Shown here piece after piece: positions 50,652 to 60,600 of a DNA stretch of 64,000 nucleotides (positions within the stretch are counted from its first letter, which is position 1; every line of letters begins with the position of its first letter). Below the pieces are notes generated by a model. That model was not told the origin of the DNA. It did not search any database and saw nothing but the letters and a program-made list of their open reading frames with translations. A program made the translations under genes and the position numbers. The DNA is from JAXMBX01 sp046349635 (lineage in GTDB: Bacteria > Planctomycetota > Planctomycetia > Planctomycetales > Planctomycetaceae), in NCBI GenBank assembly GCA_046349635.1, contig JAXMBX010000014.1, forward strand, positions 31,798-95,797, given 5' to 3'.

Positions 50652-51554
50652 CTACCAGACGTCGGCCTGGGCGACGGCGACGGCGGCGTGATGTTCATTC
50701 GTCGGCTTGCACTCCAGGCCGACGATGCCACGATAGCCCAGGTCATAGGCTTCCTTGAGGACGCGGTTGTAGTGAATTTCTCCGGTGCCGGGTTCGTGGC
50801 GTCCGGGATGATCTGCCAGTTGCAGATAGCCGATGTGTCCGGCTTTCATCCCTTCGCGCAAGTGGCCGCACAGGTCTCCCTCGGTAATGTGCATGTGATA
50901 GAGATCCCAGTTGATCTTCACATAAGGGGAATTGACGGCGTTGCAGATCTTCAAGGTGGGGGCGGAGCCGTACAGACAGTGTCCCTTATGATCGACGCGG
51001 ATGTTCATCGGTTCGAGGATCAGGGTGACCTTATTTTCGGCGGCGATGGGGGCGGCCCGCTTGAGGGCGGCGATGATGTTGTCGTGCATCTGTTCCTGGG
51101 TCATGCCGGGCTGGTCGTTCCCACCGACGACGGTCATCAACTTGCAGTTGAGCTGATGGGCGATCTTGCAGCTTTCCTCGACCTCCTTGAGGAACGCATC
51201 GTGATTTTTGGGGTCGTTCATGCCGGGGGTGAAGCCCCAGGCGGTGAACTGCGCGATTTCGAGCTTCGATTCGTCGCAGAGCTTGATGACGGCGGGGAGG
51301 TCCTTGTTGCGCCAGGGCCAGAATTCGATCGCGGGGAAGCCATACTTGGCGGCCATCCGGATGCGGTCTAGGAACGGGAGCTTGGTCCACCACATTTCCA
51401 CGTTGACCGCGAAGCGGGTGTGGGGGGTCTTGCCGATGCTGCTGACGTCCATCGGTGGATCGCCGACGGTTGCCTGCGCGGGGGTGGTGAGTTGCGCGGC
51501 GGCGGCGAAGGCGGAGCCAGCGGCCAGAAAGTCCCTTCGTTTCATCATGCCCAT
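50652..51554 (-). CDS. Exported hydroxypyruvate isomerase-like TIM barrel protein
   Basis: Protein of 300 aa with a twin-arginine-type signal (MMKRRDFLAAGSAFAAAAQL). The body is a xylose-isomerase-like barrel with the Hyi signature: LILEPMNIRVDHKG, INWDLYHMHITEGD, HIGYLQLADHPGRHEPGTGE and IVGLECKP, which supply the Glu, Asp, His and Glu metal ligands. Hyi interconverts hydroxypyruvate and tartronate semialdehyde, but exported planctomycete members may have other substrates. ATG at 51554 has GAGGAA 8 bases upstream on the reverse strand. It is convergent with the quinone oxidoreductase gene. Confidence 0.88.
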   Translation of the reverse strand: MGMMKRRDFLAAGSAFAAAAQLTTPAQATVGDPPMDVSSIGKTPHTRFAVNVEMWWTKLPFLDRIRMAAKYGFPAIEFWPWRNKDLPAVIKLCDESKLEIAQFTAWGFTPGMNDPKNHDAFLKEVEESCKIAHQLNCKLMTVVGGNDQPGMTQEQMHDNIIAALKRAAPIAAENKVTLILEPMNIRVDHKGHCLYGSAPTLKICNAVNSPYVKINWDLYHMHITEGDLCGHLREGMKAGHIGYLQLADHPGRHEPGTGEIHYNRVLKEAYDLGYRGIVGLECKPTNEHHAAVAVAQADVW

Positions 51555-51609
51555 GGTGTGTTTCCTCGCGGTTGTCTCGGCGACTTGATTAACAGTTTCA
51601 AATACAGGT

Positions 51610-52188
51610 CTACTTTGCCGGTTTCGACGTGTCACTTTCCTTGGCGGCAGGCTTGGCCGATTCTCCAGCGGGTTTCTCGGCGGGAAGTTTTTCGGGGGGA
51701 AGTTTTTCGACGCGACCGAACATCGCCCCTCCGACTGCCCCATGCTGCCACGTGCCGACGTAGCGGCCTTCATAAATCAGGACGCGGGAGCTGAATGTCC
51801 CCAGACCCGGAATGGTCAGATCGGTGAGGCTGATGACGGGGGTGTCCCCCGCCCAGACGATGGGAAGCGTGAGGGGGAGGGTCAGATCTTTCTTTCCGTA
51901 TTGAATGCGTGACACCAACAGCCACATATCTCCCTGCAGTTTTGTGGCGCTGGTGATGACGTATTTCTCGGTCTTGGGGTTACCATCGCGAGGTTGACCA
52001 TCCACGGTGAACTCGCCGACCAGTTGGCAACCCGACAGGGTCTTGGAGAGTTCCTGTTCCAGTTGCTCGCGCGATTTTTTTTCGGCCTTGGGAGCGACAG
52101 GAGGATCGGCAGCCTGAGTGACGGAGGCCGCAAGAAATGCAAAACCGATGAGCAGGAGCAAGCCGAGTTGTTTGAGTGGCATGGTCAT
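51610..52188 (-). CDS. Exported protein of unknown function
   Basis: Protein of 192 aa with a clear Sec signal (MTMPLKQLGLLLLIGFAFLAASVTQA cleaved near AQA). The mature part is mainly beta: LVGEFTVDGQPR, EKYVITSATKLQGDMWLLVSRIQYG, LTLPLTLPIVWAGDTPVI, RVLIYEGRYVGTWQHG. This up-down strand pattern and the closing YxGTW are seen in small secreted beta-barrel-like proteins, but I do not recognise a family. A Pro/Lys/Ala-rich tail follows. Probably the upstream gene of an operon with the isomerase-like gene (55 bp apart). Confidence 0.75.
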   Translation of the reverse strand: MTMPLKQLGLLLLIGFAFLAASVTQAADPPVAPKAEKKSREQLEQELSKTLSGCQLVGEFTVDGQPRDGNPKTEKYVITSATKLQGDMWLLVSRIQYGKKDLTLPLTLPIVWAGDTPVISLTDLTIPGLGTFSSRVLIYEGRYVGTWQHGAVGGAMFGRVEKLPPEKLPAEKPAGESAKPAAKESDTSKPAK

Positions 52189-52380
52189 GACCTCTTAATT
52201 CCCGTTCACAGCTGTTGATGATAGCAGTCTCCAGTTTAGCGGAGCCGTGAGGAGAGAGAAAACCGGTTGCGGAAGAATTCATTTCCGAAGGGGGAAAATC
52301 ACGTGCGGGATTGATTCCCCTGCGTGGCTGGCGGATGATCGCAGAGCGAGTACTTTCACGCGTTTACGAGGTTTTTATTT

Positions 52381-53226
52381 ATGTCCCAGCCGACGGATTC
52401 CATGACACCGGGAACTCCACCGCCGAAAGATGAAACGGTGAGGACGTTCTGGGAGCTGGTAGAAGTGGTGGCGCGGCTGCGTTCGCCGACGGGGTGCCCG
52501 TGGGACCGGGAACAGACTCTCGCCTCGATCCGCCCGTACACGCTCGAAGAGACTTTCGAAGTGCTGGAAGCGATTGATGCAGATGACAATGCCGCGATCC
52601 AGGAAGAACTGGGGGACCTGTTGCTGCAGGTGTTGCTCTATGCGCAGATCGCGCAGGATGAAGGGCGATTCGATCTGCCGGCGATTCTTGAAGAACTGAG
52701 CGACAAGCTGATTCGCCGACATCCGCACGTGTTTGGAGAGGTCCAGGCGGAGACGCCGGAACAGGTGGTGCAGCACTGGGAGCGGGTGAAGCAGGCGGAG
52801 AAACAACATCGAACTTCCAAGTTGGAAGGTGTTCCGCCGGACCTGCCGGCGCTGGCACGACAGGCGCGGTTGCAATCGAAGGTGACCAAAGCGGGGATCA
52901 CCTGGCCCGCCGGACCAGAGCTATTACCACGGCTGCAAAAGTTGTTCGCCGAAGCGGTGGGGGATCTGCCTGCGGGTTTGCTGGAGTCTGGGAAGTCCGC
53001 GTCCCTCTCTCCTCAGGGAGATCGGGAGTTGCTCCAGAAACGGGAAGCCCAGTTCGGGGAGTTGCTATTCCTGACGGCGGAACTGGCACGGCGAGTGGGG
53101 GTCAACCCTGAGGATGCTTTGCGGAGCACCAACCTGAGATTCCAGAAAAGTTTTCAGGAGCTGGAGCGTAAGGCGGCGGAAACAGGAACGGCAATTACTC
53201 CTGAGGCGTTTCGAGATCCGCTTTGA
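52381..53226 (+). CDS. mazG: Nucleoside triphosphate pyrophosphohydrolase MazG
   Basis: All-alpha NTP pyrophosphohydrolase of 281 aa that removes noncanonical NTPs and, in E. coli, lowers ppGpp. The first MazG repeat is intact: LRSPTGCPWDREQTL, ETFEVLEAIDADD and IQEELGDLLLQVLLYAQIA (EExxE and ExxD metal ligands). The second repeat is recognisable (AQFGELLFLTAELARRVGVNPEDALR). RRHPHVFGE connects the two, as usual. ATG at 52381 opens the first repeat after a Pro-rich 20-residue lead. Divergent from the exported unknown gene. Confidence 0.94.
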   Translation: MSQPTDSMTPGTPPPKDETVRTFWELVEVVARLRSPTGCPWDREQTLASIRPYTLEETFEVLEAIDADDNAAIQEELGDLLLQVLLYAQIAQDEGRFDLPAILEELSDKLIRRHPHVFGEVQAETPEQVVQHWERVKQAEKQHRTSKLEGVPPDLPALARQARLQSKVTKAGITWPAGPELLPRLQKLFAEAVGDLPAGLLESGKSASLSPQGDRELLQKREAQFGELLFLTAELARRVGVNPEDALRSTNLRFQKSFQELERKAAETGTAITPEAFRDPL

Positions 53227-53612
53227 ACGCGGCGCAGCTTGCCTCGTGATTTCTTCTCTCCTCCTGCATCGAAAACGGTGCTGAGTGGCGCGCATCTTGC
53301 ACCAGAAACTTGACCGCTCTGGAGACCCTTCCCTGGTGTCCCAGAATTCCAATTCAGTGCGCTCTCTAAAGTTCCAAGAGGGATCTATGAATCTTTCCAA
53401 GGATGTTGAAGACACAGGTCGTGAGTTTCGACCGTTCGCCTTGAGTGGTCATCGTTCAGGAGTTTCCGGAGTTATCGCTGACAGACAATCTGCCGCTCGA
53501 GATCTTCTGGAGAGTGCGCTGACGGCAGTCGCGGTGTCAAATTTTTGCCTGCTGCCCGTTGCCCGCGGAAAAACCGGATGTAAGGCTTGCTGATCCGCGG
53601 TGGAGGTCAATG
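53227..53612. other. Intergenic region between mazG and the WYLD-repeat gene
   Basis: About 385 bp. Short open frames are present but none has protein-like composition or a good ribosome-binding site. The TGGAGG at 53601-53606 serves the next gene. No repeat, tRNA or strong hairpin was found. Confidence 0.4.
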
Positions 53613-55094
53613 ATGCGGTCCTTGCTTCCTACTTTTCCCTCCGCTTATATGCGGAAGTCGCTTTCGGGAAATCGATTCCGCTCCGAAGAGCTGGAAACAA
53701 GGTTGCTCCTGACGACGTTCTTCAATGATCTGAATGCGAGCAAGGGAGGGGCGGAGACGGTCGTTGCCACCACCTGGTACGCGGCCCAGTTCAGCACCGA
53801 CAACTCGACCTACGATTCGTTGACGGCTACTCTGCTGATGTCACAGGTCACAGCGGGGACATTGATACTGGATCTCTATGCGGATGCCGGGCAGCAGCCC
53901 GGGGCCTTTGTAGGGACGTTTACCAATCCGTCCAGTTTCAACTCCACACTGACAGCCGAGCCCTTCACCGCCGGCGGTCTCTCGCTGTCGGCGAATACCA
54001 ACTATTGGCTGGTGTTACACGCGGCGACGGGGTCTTACAACTGGGGTTGGACGGGGGATTTTACGATCAAGCAGAACTGGACGAGCAGTTCGGATTCCGG
54101 CGCGACGTGGTCGAAAAGCAACTCTTATCCATTTCAATACAGTGTGGTCAGTGGGATCTCGATCGACACGGCAGGGGACAAGATTGGGATCCAGCGCGGG
54201 AACGTGTGGTATCTGGATAGCAACGACACATTCTCGTTTGAAGGGGAGGACAGTGTCTTTTCATTCGGCAACGTCGGAGACGTGCCGCTGAAGGGAGATT
54301 GGAACGCCGACGGTTTTGACGAGATCGGAGTCTTCCGGAACGGGCTCTGGTATCTGGATGTGAACGGCAATAATCACTGGGACGGAACGAGTGGGGGTGA
54401 TGTCCTCGCCAAGTTCGGAGCGGCAGGGGATCTTCCGATTGTGGGTGACTGGAACGGGGACAACTTCGACGAAATCGGCGTCGTTCGCGACCGGCATTTT
54501 TATCTCGACTTCAATGGGGACAGGGCCTGGAACGGTCTGAGTGGAGACCTGCTGTATACCTTCGGAAATGCGACCGATCTCCCGGTAGCGGGAGACTGGA
54601 CAAACACCGGCCGGGATTCGATCGGCGTTTTTCGAAATGGGGTCTGGTACCTGGATGCGAACTCGAATGGGACGTGGGACGGACATGCGACGGGAGATGC
54701 GACATTCAGCTTTGGGATTGCGGGGGATCACCCCCTAATCGGCGATTGGAACAGCGACGGGGTCGATGACGTGGGGATCGTCCGCGGGCGGAACTGGTAT
54801 CTTGATACGAATGGGAGCCGGTTTTGGGATGGAAACAGCGGCGGTGATTCCTACTTTACGTATGGGAACGCCACGGGAGATGTTCCGCTGGCCGGGAAAT
54901 GGCGATCCATCACGGTGACGGCGGCGAAGACGATGACGGCGAATTCAGCCGCGACGAGTTCAGCGGCACCCTCGGAGCGCCGCGAGGAAGTTTTGGCCTC
55001 GCAGTTGGCCGCGCCTGCTTCCGTCCGTCGTGCCGCCACGACAATCGACGTGAATGCGATCGATGAACTTTTCGCCGAAGCTTTGGCGAATTGA
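53613..55094 (+). CDS. Secreted protein with five WYLD/DGxDxIG repeats
   Basis: Protein of 493 aa with an N-terminal segment FRSEELETRLLLT, resembling the LEPRLLL-type start common on exported planctomycete proteins. Residues about 45-185 form a beta-rich domain (SLSANTNYWLVLHAATGSY). From about 195 to 440 there are five repeats of some 48 aa, each with GDWNxDGxDxIGVxRxxxWYLDxNGxxxWDG, then SFGNxGDxP. The Asp-rich loops probably bind calcium and the blades form a propeller related to VCBS/FG-GAP. An Ala/Ser/Arg tail ends the protein. The second ATG (53613) is chosen because GGAGG lies 6 bases upstream; the first ATG at 53610 is too close. Confidence 0.8.
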   Translation: MRSLLPTFPSAYMRKSLSGNRFRSEELETRLLLTTFFNDLNASKGGAETVVATTWYAAQFSTDNSTYDSLTATLLMSQVTAGTLILDLYADAGQQPGAFVGTFTNPSSFNSTLTAEPFTAGGLSLSANTNYWLVLHAATGSYNWGWTGDFTIKQNWTSSSDSGATWSKSNSYPFQYSVVSGISIDTAGDKIGIQRGNVWYLDSNDTFSFEGEDSVFSFGNVGDVPLKGDWNADGFDEIGVFRNGLWYLDVNGNNHWDGTSGGDVLAKFGAAGDLPIVGDWNGDNFDEIGVVRDRHFYLDFNGDRAWNGLSGDLLYTFGNATDLPVAGDWTNTGRDSIGVFRNGVWYLDANSNGTWDGHATGDATFSFGIAGDHPLIGDWNSDGVDDVGIVRGRNWYLDTNGSRFWDGNSGGDSYFTYGNATGDVPLAGKWRSITVTAAKTMTANSAATSSAAPSERREEVLASQLAAPASVRRAATTIDVNAIDELFAEALAN

Positions 55095-55098
55095 TGAC

Positions 55099-56622
55099 TT
55101 ACCCCAAGTGCCGTGCCTGGCGGGTGGGGACCATCTTGCGGCCGCGGACGGGATTGGGGTTCTCCAGCACATCCGTGAAAGGGCGCAGGAAGGCAGGTCG
55201 GTCGCTCCGTCCCCCGCGTTGATAATCCCGCCATAACGTCTGGGCGGCGAGGGTCGGGTCGAGGTGTCGTTGCTCCGTCAAAAAACGGAACACGTATTCG
55301 GCGAGTTGCCCCAGCGCGATGCCATGCGTGGCGCGCGACGTTTCGAACAGCCAGTCGCTGAACTGCAGAAAACTCCAGAAGGGGGATTGGTCCTTCCAGA
55401 TCAACGGGGTTGATTCGAGGAAGTTGCCGCTGTTTCCCAGGAGATCCCAATAGCGGGCGAAACGACGGAGGCGCTGCAGGGTGAAGGGGTCCAGGTCTTT
55501 CGTTTGCAGGATCTCGTACGGTGCGGAAGGGCTGTAGCGCATGCCCCATTCCAGATCGTGGCGAATGATCGGAGTTCCACGGAGCCGCTTCAGGATGCCG
55601 ACCTGGATCTCCTGCGGGTGGAGGGCAATGAGGCGATCAAACCCTGCGGCAAAGCTTTCGAGTGATTCTCCCGGCAGGCCGACGATGAGGTCCGTGTGCA
55701 GATGGACGCCGGTTTGTGTCCGAAGGTAGGTGAGGTTGTCTTCGAGCTTACTGTTGTCCTGCCGTCGGCTGATGCGGCCAGAGACATCGTCGTTAAACGT
55801 CTGAATCCCGACTTCGAACTGCAGCGCGCCGGGTGGAAATCTGACGATCAGATCGCGCAGAGATTCGGGGAGGCGGTCGGGAATCATCTCGAAATGCAGG
55901 AAGAGGCCGGGGCGATAACGCTCCAGGAAGAACTGCAGGATGGCCCGGCTGACGTGCAGGTTGAGGTTGAATGTCCGATCGACGAACTTGAATTGCGTCA
56001 GGCCTCGTTCCAGCAGATGGTCCATCTCCTGAAGAAAACGCTCCAGGGGAACCTGCCGTACGGGGATTTCCAGAGCAGAGAGACAGAATTCGCAGGTGAA
56101 AGGGCAACCGCGGGAGGCTTCGACATAGACCACTCGATGGGCAATGTCCTGCTCAGAGTAGAGCGCATAGGGAAGCTGCAACTGGTCGAACTGGGGGAGT
56201 TCGGCGGGGATCACCTTTTCGGCGGGTTTCTCCCCGGCCAGAATTTGACGGCAGAGATGAGCGAAGCTGAGATCCGCTTCTCCGGTGATGACATAATCGG
56301 CTAGTTGAACCAGGGGGAGATCGTCGGTCTCATAACTGACTTCGGGACCGCCGAGGATGATCGTGATGTCCGGCCGGAGACGTTTCAGTTCCCCGACGAC
56401 GCGGGTGGTCTGCTCGACGTTCCAGATGTAGACCCCCAAGCCGATGATTTGAGGATCCTGCAGGAGGAGCATTTCGACGATGTCGGTGCTCTTCTGGCTG
56501 ATCTCGAATTCCAGGAGAGCGGCTTGAGACTTCAATTCCCCGAGATTGGCGAACAGATAGCGCAGCCCGAAGGAGGTGTGGGCGTAGCGGGCGTTCAGAG
56601 TGGCCAGGATGATCTGTGCCAT
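55099..56622 (-). CDS. B12-binding domain radical SAM protein
   Basis: Protein of 507 aa: cobalamin-binding-like Rossmann domain at residues 1-140 (LATLNARYAHTSFGLRYLFAN, IIGLGVYIWN, TIILGGPEVSYE), then radical SAM core with cluster motif CPFTCEFC in EASRGCPFTCEFCLSALE, and SAM-binding HTDLIVGLPGES. DUF4080 is typically found C-terminal in this family and would match the last 120 residues (WSFLQFSDWLFE). The reaction is unknown. ATG at 56622 is used; upstream sequence up to 56697 has the terminator-like hairpin and no conserved residues. Convergent with the WYLD-repeat gene, with only 4 bases between stops. Confidence 0.9.
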   Translation of the reverse strand: MAQIILATLNARYAHTSFGLRYLFANLGELKSQAALLEFEISQKSTDIVEMLLLQDPQIIGLGVYIWNVEQTTRVVGELKRLRPDITIILGGPEVSYETDDLPLVQLADYVITGEADLSFAHLCRQILAGEKPAEKVIPAELPQFDQLQLPYALYSEQDIAHRVVYVEASRGCPFTCEFCLSALEIPVRQVPLERFLQEMDHLLERGLTQFKFVDRTFNLNLHVSRAILQFFLERYRPGLFLHFEMIPDRLPESLRDLIVRFPPGALQFEVGIQTFNDDVSGRISRRQDNSKLEDNLTYLRTQTGVHLHTDLIVGLPGESLESFAAGFDRLIALHPQEIQVGILKRLRGTPIIRHDLEWGMRYSPSAPYEILQTKDLDPFTLQRLRRFARYWDLLGNSGNFLESTPLIWKDQSPFWSFLQFSDWLFETSRATHGIALGQLAEYVFRFLTEQRHLDPTLAAQTLWRDYQRGGRSDRPAFLRPFTDVLENPNPVRGRKMVPTRQARHLG

Positions 56623-56644
56623 CGGGGTGTTATTCAATCGCGTG

Positions 56645-56682
56645 AAAAAAGGGACTGCCGCGCGAATTTCTGCGGCAGTCCC
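56645..56682 (-). terminator. Rho-independent terminator after the DUF1080 gene
   Basis: Read on the reverse strand: a perfect 11-bp stem GGGACTGCCGC/GCGGCAGTCCC around a 10-base loop, followed by a T run. About 40 bp after the DUF1080 stop codon. This is the clearest intrinsic terminator in the window. Confidence 0.88.
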
Positions 56683-56723
56683 TTCGATTATAACCACATC
56701 AGCCGGTTTATTTGTCCGGGGGC

Positions 56724-57362
56724 CTATTTCTTGGAATCAGGCAGTTCCTTGATCTTGATGCTGCGATAGTGGATTTCGCTCTTGGGATCGTGGGCCTGGA
56801 TGGCGATGTTGCCCCCTTCTTCGGGGTTCAGCTTCTCAGTGCCAGTGACTCCGGGGGGTTCGGTGTAATCGACGACGTTCTTGCCGTTCACCTTGGTGAC
56901 GACGTTCTTCCCCTTCACGATGATGTCCATCGTGTACCATTCGTTTTCCTTGGCGATGGGATCGTAGTTCTTGACGATGTGGTAGATGCTGCCGTTCTTG
57001 ACCGGGTCGCCGTGCGTGCAGTTGACCTGGACTTCATAACCGGTGCGGGGCCAGGAGTCTTCGTAGTTGGTGTGGATGTACACGCCGGAGTTGCTGCCCG
57101 GGAGGGTCTTGATTTCCAGCTTGAGGTGGAAGTTCTTGTACTTCTTTTCGGAGAAGAGGTGCGCCCGCTTGCCGTGAACGACCAGTTCCCCATTCTCGAC
57201 GGTGAACTGGCAGGGGACTCCTTCCTTCTGTTCACTGGGCTTCCAGCCGGTGAGATCTTTCTTGTTGAAGATGTCGACGAAACCATCTTCGTCGGCGGTC
57301 GCGAGCGAAAACGTGAGGGTGCAAAGGCAACCGATGAACAGCGTGCGTGTCAGGAGTTTCAT
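56724..57362 (-). CDS. Exported DUF1080 (3-keto-disaccharide hydrolase-like) protein
   Basis: Protein of 212 aa with signal peptide MKLLTRTLFIGCLCTLTFSLA. The mature part is a single concanavalin-like beta-sandwich, DUF1080: FVDIFNKKDLTGWKPSE, ENGELVVHGKRAHLFSEKKY, NFHLKLEIKTLPGSNSGVYIH, GYEVQVNC and KNGSIYHIVKNYDPIAKENEW, with the closing HYRSIKIKEL. Members hydrolyse 3-keto-glycosides in sugar catabolism. AAGGA 7 bases before the ATG at 57362 fixes the start. The preceding region carries repeat B2; a strong terminator follows, so it is likely a single-gene unit. Confidence 0.92.
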   Translation of the reverse strand: MKLLTRTLFIGCLCTLTFSLATADEDGFVDIFNKKDLTGWKPSEQKEGVPCQFTVENGELVVHGKRAHLFSEKKYKNFHLKLEIKTLPGSNSGVYIHTNYEDSWPRTGYEVQVNCTHGDPVKNGSIYHIVKNYDPIAKENEWYTMDIIVKGKNVVTKVNGKNVVDYTEPPGVTGTEKLNPEEGGNIAIQAHDPKSEIHYRSIKIKELPDSKK

Positions 57363-57430
57363 GCTCAGTCCTTGGTGCGGATCGGAGGTTGAAAATGGTG
57401 ACAAGAGGATGACAGCCCCTCTTGAATAAT

Positions 57431-57525
57431 TTTGGAACGCATTGCGTTTTTGTGTCGCGTCGAAATCGATGATTTCTCCGAGCTTTTGGCTACGACAGTC
57501 GCTATCGCTAAACTCAACGCGTTCT
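57431..57525 (+). repeat. Structured intergenic repeat family B, copy 2
   Basis: A 95-nt element related to 21320-21415. Outer stem GAACGC (57435-57440) with GCGTTC (57519-57524); inner stem TGTCG (57453-57457) with CGACA (57493-57497). Relative to copy 1 the outer stem has a compensatory A-T for G-C change. It lies just upstream of the DUF1080 gene. Confidence 0.75.
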
Positions 57526-57632
57526 ATGTTCGGGATTCACTCTACCCGGCGGGGAAAGCGGTCACAAGTTTTTGCCCCTGTCGAACAAGCTATTTTCGGT
57601 GGGTTATTTTCGCCGCGTTGTTTTTCACCGGG

Positions 57633-60600
57633 TTATTTTCCTGCGGGAGGAATGGATTTAATAAACTGGATCACGTCCGCCAGAGCCTGCGGGGAGAGAT
57701 CCTTTTCGACTCCTTCTGGCATCAGGGAAACGCCGTTGGAGACGATCTGGGCAATATTGGCCCGCAGAATGGTATCCTGGGCCCCTTCGGCCCGCTTCAG
57801 CGTAATGCTCGTGGCGGATTCGGAGGCGATGATGCCGCTGTAGACTTTTCCCTGGTCGGTCTCCACGGAGTAGGCCATGTAGATCGGGAGTGCTTCGCGG
57901 CTGGGATCGAGAATGCTGATCAACAGATCGGCGGGGGACTTATTAGAGACGGTGGCGAGATTGGGGCCGACGGCATGCCCCGCTCCGTTCACCTGGTGAC
58001 AATTCGCACAGATCTTCTTAAAGGCCTCCGCGCCACGCTTGGCATCTCCGGTGAGTTGCAGGACGGATTGATAATCGGCGAGGACTTTCGCGCGGTTGCT
58101 GTTTGATTCGCCGCCGAAGAGTTGCTCCGCGAGCTTGCGAATCTCCGGGTTGGGATGCTTGAGGAACAGTTGTTTCTTGTCCCGGTCGATCTCCGCCGAG
58201 CGGATCGTCTTCTGTTCCACGGCTTTTAACAGGAGTTTCAACGTGGGAACGCCTCGTCCCAGCAGTTCCACGACGTCCCGGCGGACGGCGGGGCTGAAAT
58301 TGTTCCAGTCTTCGAGTAAGACTGCGGCACTTCCTTCGCCACCTTGCTGAGCGAGGGCGCGGACTGCGGCGGCTTGCAGGTCGGGGGCCGTTTGCGGCGT
58401 CATGAATTTGCGAATGGCTTCGCTCGCGGGAGAGGAGTCGGCATACGCCAGCAGGCCCAGCGCCGCGGCTCGATCGGCAGAAGAGCGGTTGGCGTCTTCG
58501 GCAGTCTGAATCGCACGGGTAAAAAACTGTTCCACTGCTTTTCGGTCGGCGGGGGTCAGCTCCGGGCGTTTGAGGAGCTGGCCGACGGTTTCGCCACGTC
58601 GGGCGAGTCCTTCCCCAATCTCCTGCAACAGTTTTTGTGTCCAGGCAGCGGGGACAAATGATTGCGAGGCGGCGGCCAGAACGCGAACCGTCTGCGGGAC
58701 ATTTCCTGAAGCGGCAGCCACGCTCGCCAGAGGAGCAAGCAATGAAAGGGCATAAGGCTTCTGGCGGAAGTCCTCATTCGCAAGGAGTTTTTCCGCAAGC
58801 AATCCTTCCTTGCCGGGAATAGAGGTGAGCCAGGCGATCCGGAAATCGCTGTCGGAGGCATCGCTGATCGCCAACTTGACCAGCGGTTCCACTGCCTCTG
58901 GGGAAGTCTGTTCGCCCAGCGAATATGCGAGTTGCAACCGGACACGGTAGTCCGGGTCGGTCGTCATGGTCAGCAATTTTTTAGCGAGCGCGGGGGATTG
59001 ATTCACAATCCGGTCGGAAATACGGATGGCGTTTTCGCGCACTCCGGGATGAGAGTCATTTAACGCGGCGAGCAGGACCGATTCGGAGTCGGCGTTCAGG
59101 CCGTCGAGTGTCCAGAGGGCGTGCAATTTGCCGAGGGGTGTTGAGGTGGAACTGCGGACAAGTTCTTCGAGAGCGGGGACGGCGGCTTTGTCCTGCCGTT
59201 CCCACAGCAGTCTTTGAGCGGTCTCCCGGTTCCAGCTGTTGGGAGAGTTCAATTCCTTCACGAGATCCTGCGGGGAGAGTCCCCCCAGTTTCGGGAAGGG
59301 AATCCGTTTCATTCCCGGCGAGACGAGGCGATAGATGCGGCCCCGGTCGTTGCCGCTTTCCAGGTCGAGGTGCGCCTTGATGTCCTCGGGAATCGAAATG
59401 GGATGCTCAATCGTTTCCCAGTACATATCGAGGACAAAGAGGGTGCCGTCGGGGGCATTCACGAAATTAACAGGGCGGAACCAATTATCCGGCGAGGTGA
59501 CGAATTCCGTGTTTTGATCCGCCCGGCGAGCGACGAAGGAGTCTCCCTGGGGTGTCATTGTCTTGCGGTGAATGAGATTCCCGCCGACGTCTCCGATAAA
59601 GGCGTTCCCCTGGAATTCCTGGGGATAAGCGGAGCCGCGATAGATGGTGACGCCCGTCGCGGACGTGAAGAAGCCGGTGGCGACCAGTTCCGTCGGGGGG
59701 GCAGAGGCGCGGAATTTGGGGTCGGCAGCTCGGCGGCGGGTACGGACGATGCGCCACGGTTCCGCATCGCTTTGGCGATAGACGACAGCCGCGGCCCCTT
59801 CCGCGGCGATGGTCCGAGTCACCGAGGGGACCGGCAGATATTTATTACGGACCAGATAATTGTGAGGCAGAACCACCTGCATGATGTGGTTGCTGTTGTT
59901 GCAGACGAACCGGTTTCCCCAGTCGTCGAAACTGAATCCGAACTGCGAGGTCTGAGCCCACGTTTCGATCTGTTCGGTTTTGGGATCGATCCGCAGCAAA
60001 GCTGCGCCGGAAAGAGAGGTGGGCTTCGATCCACGATGGGAAAGTTCCCCGCCGTTCATCCCCCCGGCCCCGTAGATGTGGTTATCGAGTCCCCACTTGA
60101 GATTGTTCATCAGCCCTTGGACATTCGAGCGGCTGAAACCGGTGTAGAGCGTTTCCCGGACGTCAGCGACATGGTCGCCGTTGGTATCCTTGAAGTAATA
60201 AATAGAGGGAGGAGCCATCACCAGGACTCCGCCTCGATAGCAGACGACGGAGGTGGGCCATTCGATCTTGTCGGCGAACGTCCAGCTTTTATCGAATCGT
60301 CCATCGTGGTCTGTGTCTTCCAGAAGGCGAATCACTCCCGCCTGGGCACGGCCTCGTCCCTGCGGGCAATGGACTCGTGGTTCCGGAGAATAGGGATAGT
60401 CCCGCATCTCGGCGACATACATCCGGCTGTCTTCATCGAAGCAGGCGTCAACGGGATCGATAACGTCCGGCTCCTGCGCAGCCAATTCCATCTGGAAGCC
60501 GCGTGCGATCTTGAATTTCTTGACCGCCTCCTGAGGTTCCGTGGGAGGAATCCTGGGGAGTTCTTCCGCGAGCGATTTTTCGGCAGCGGGTTTTTTCTCC

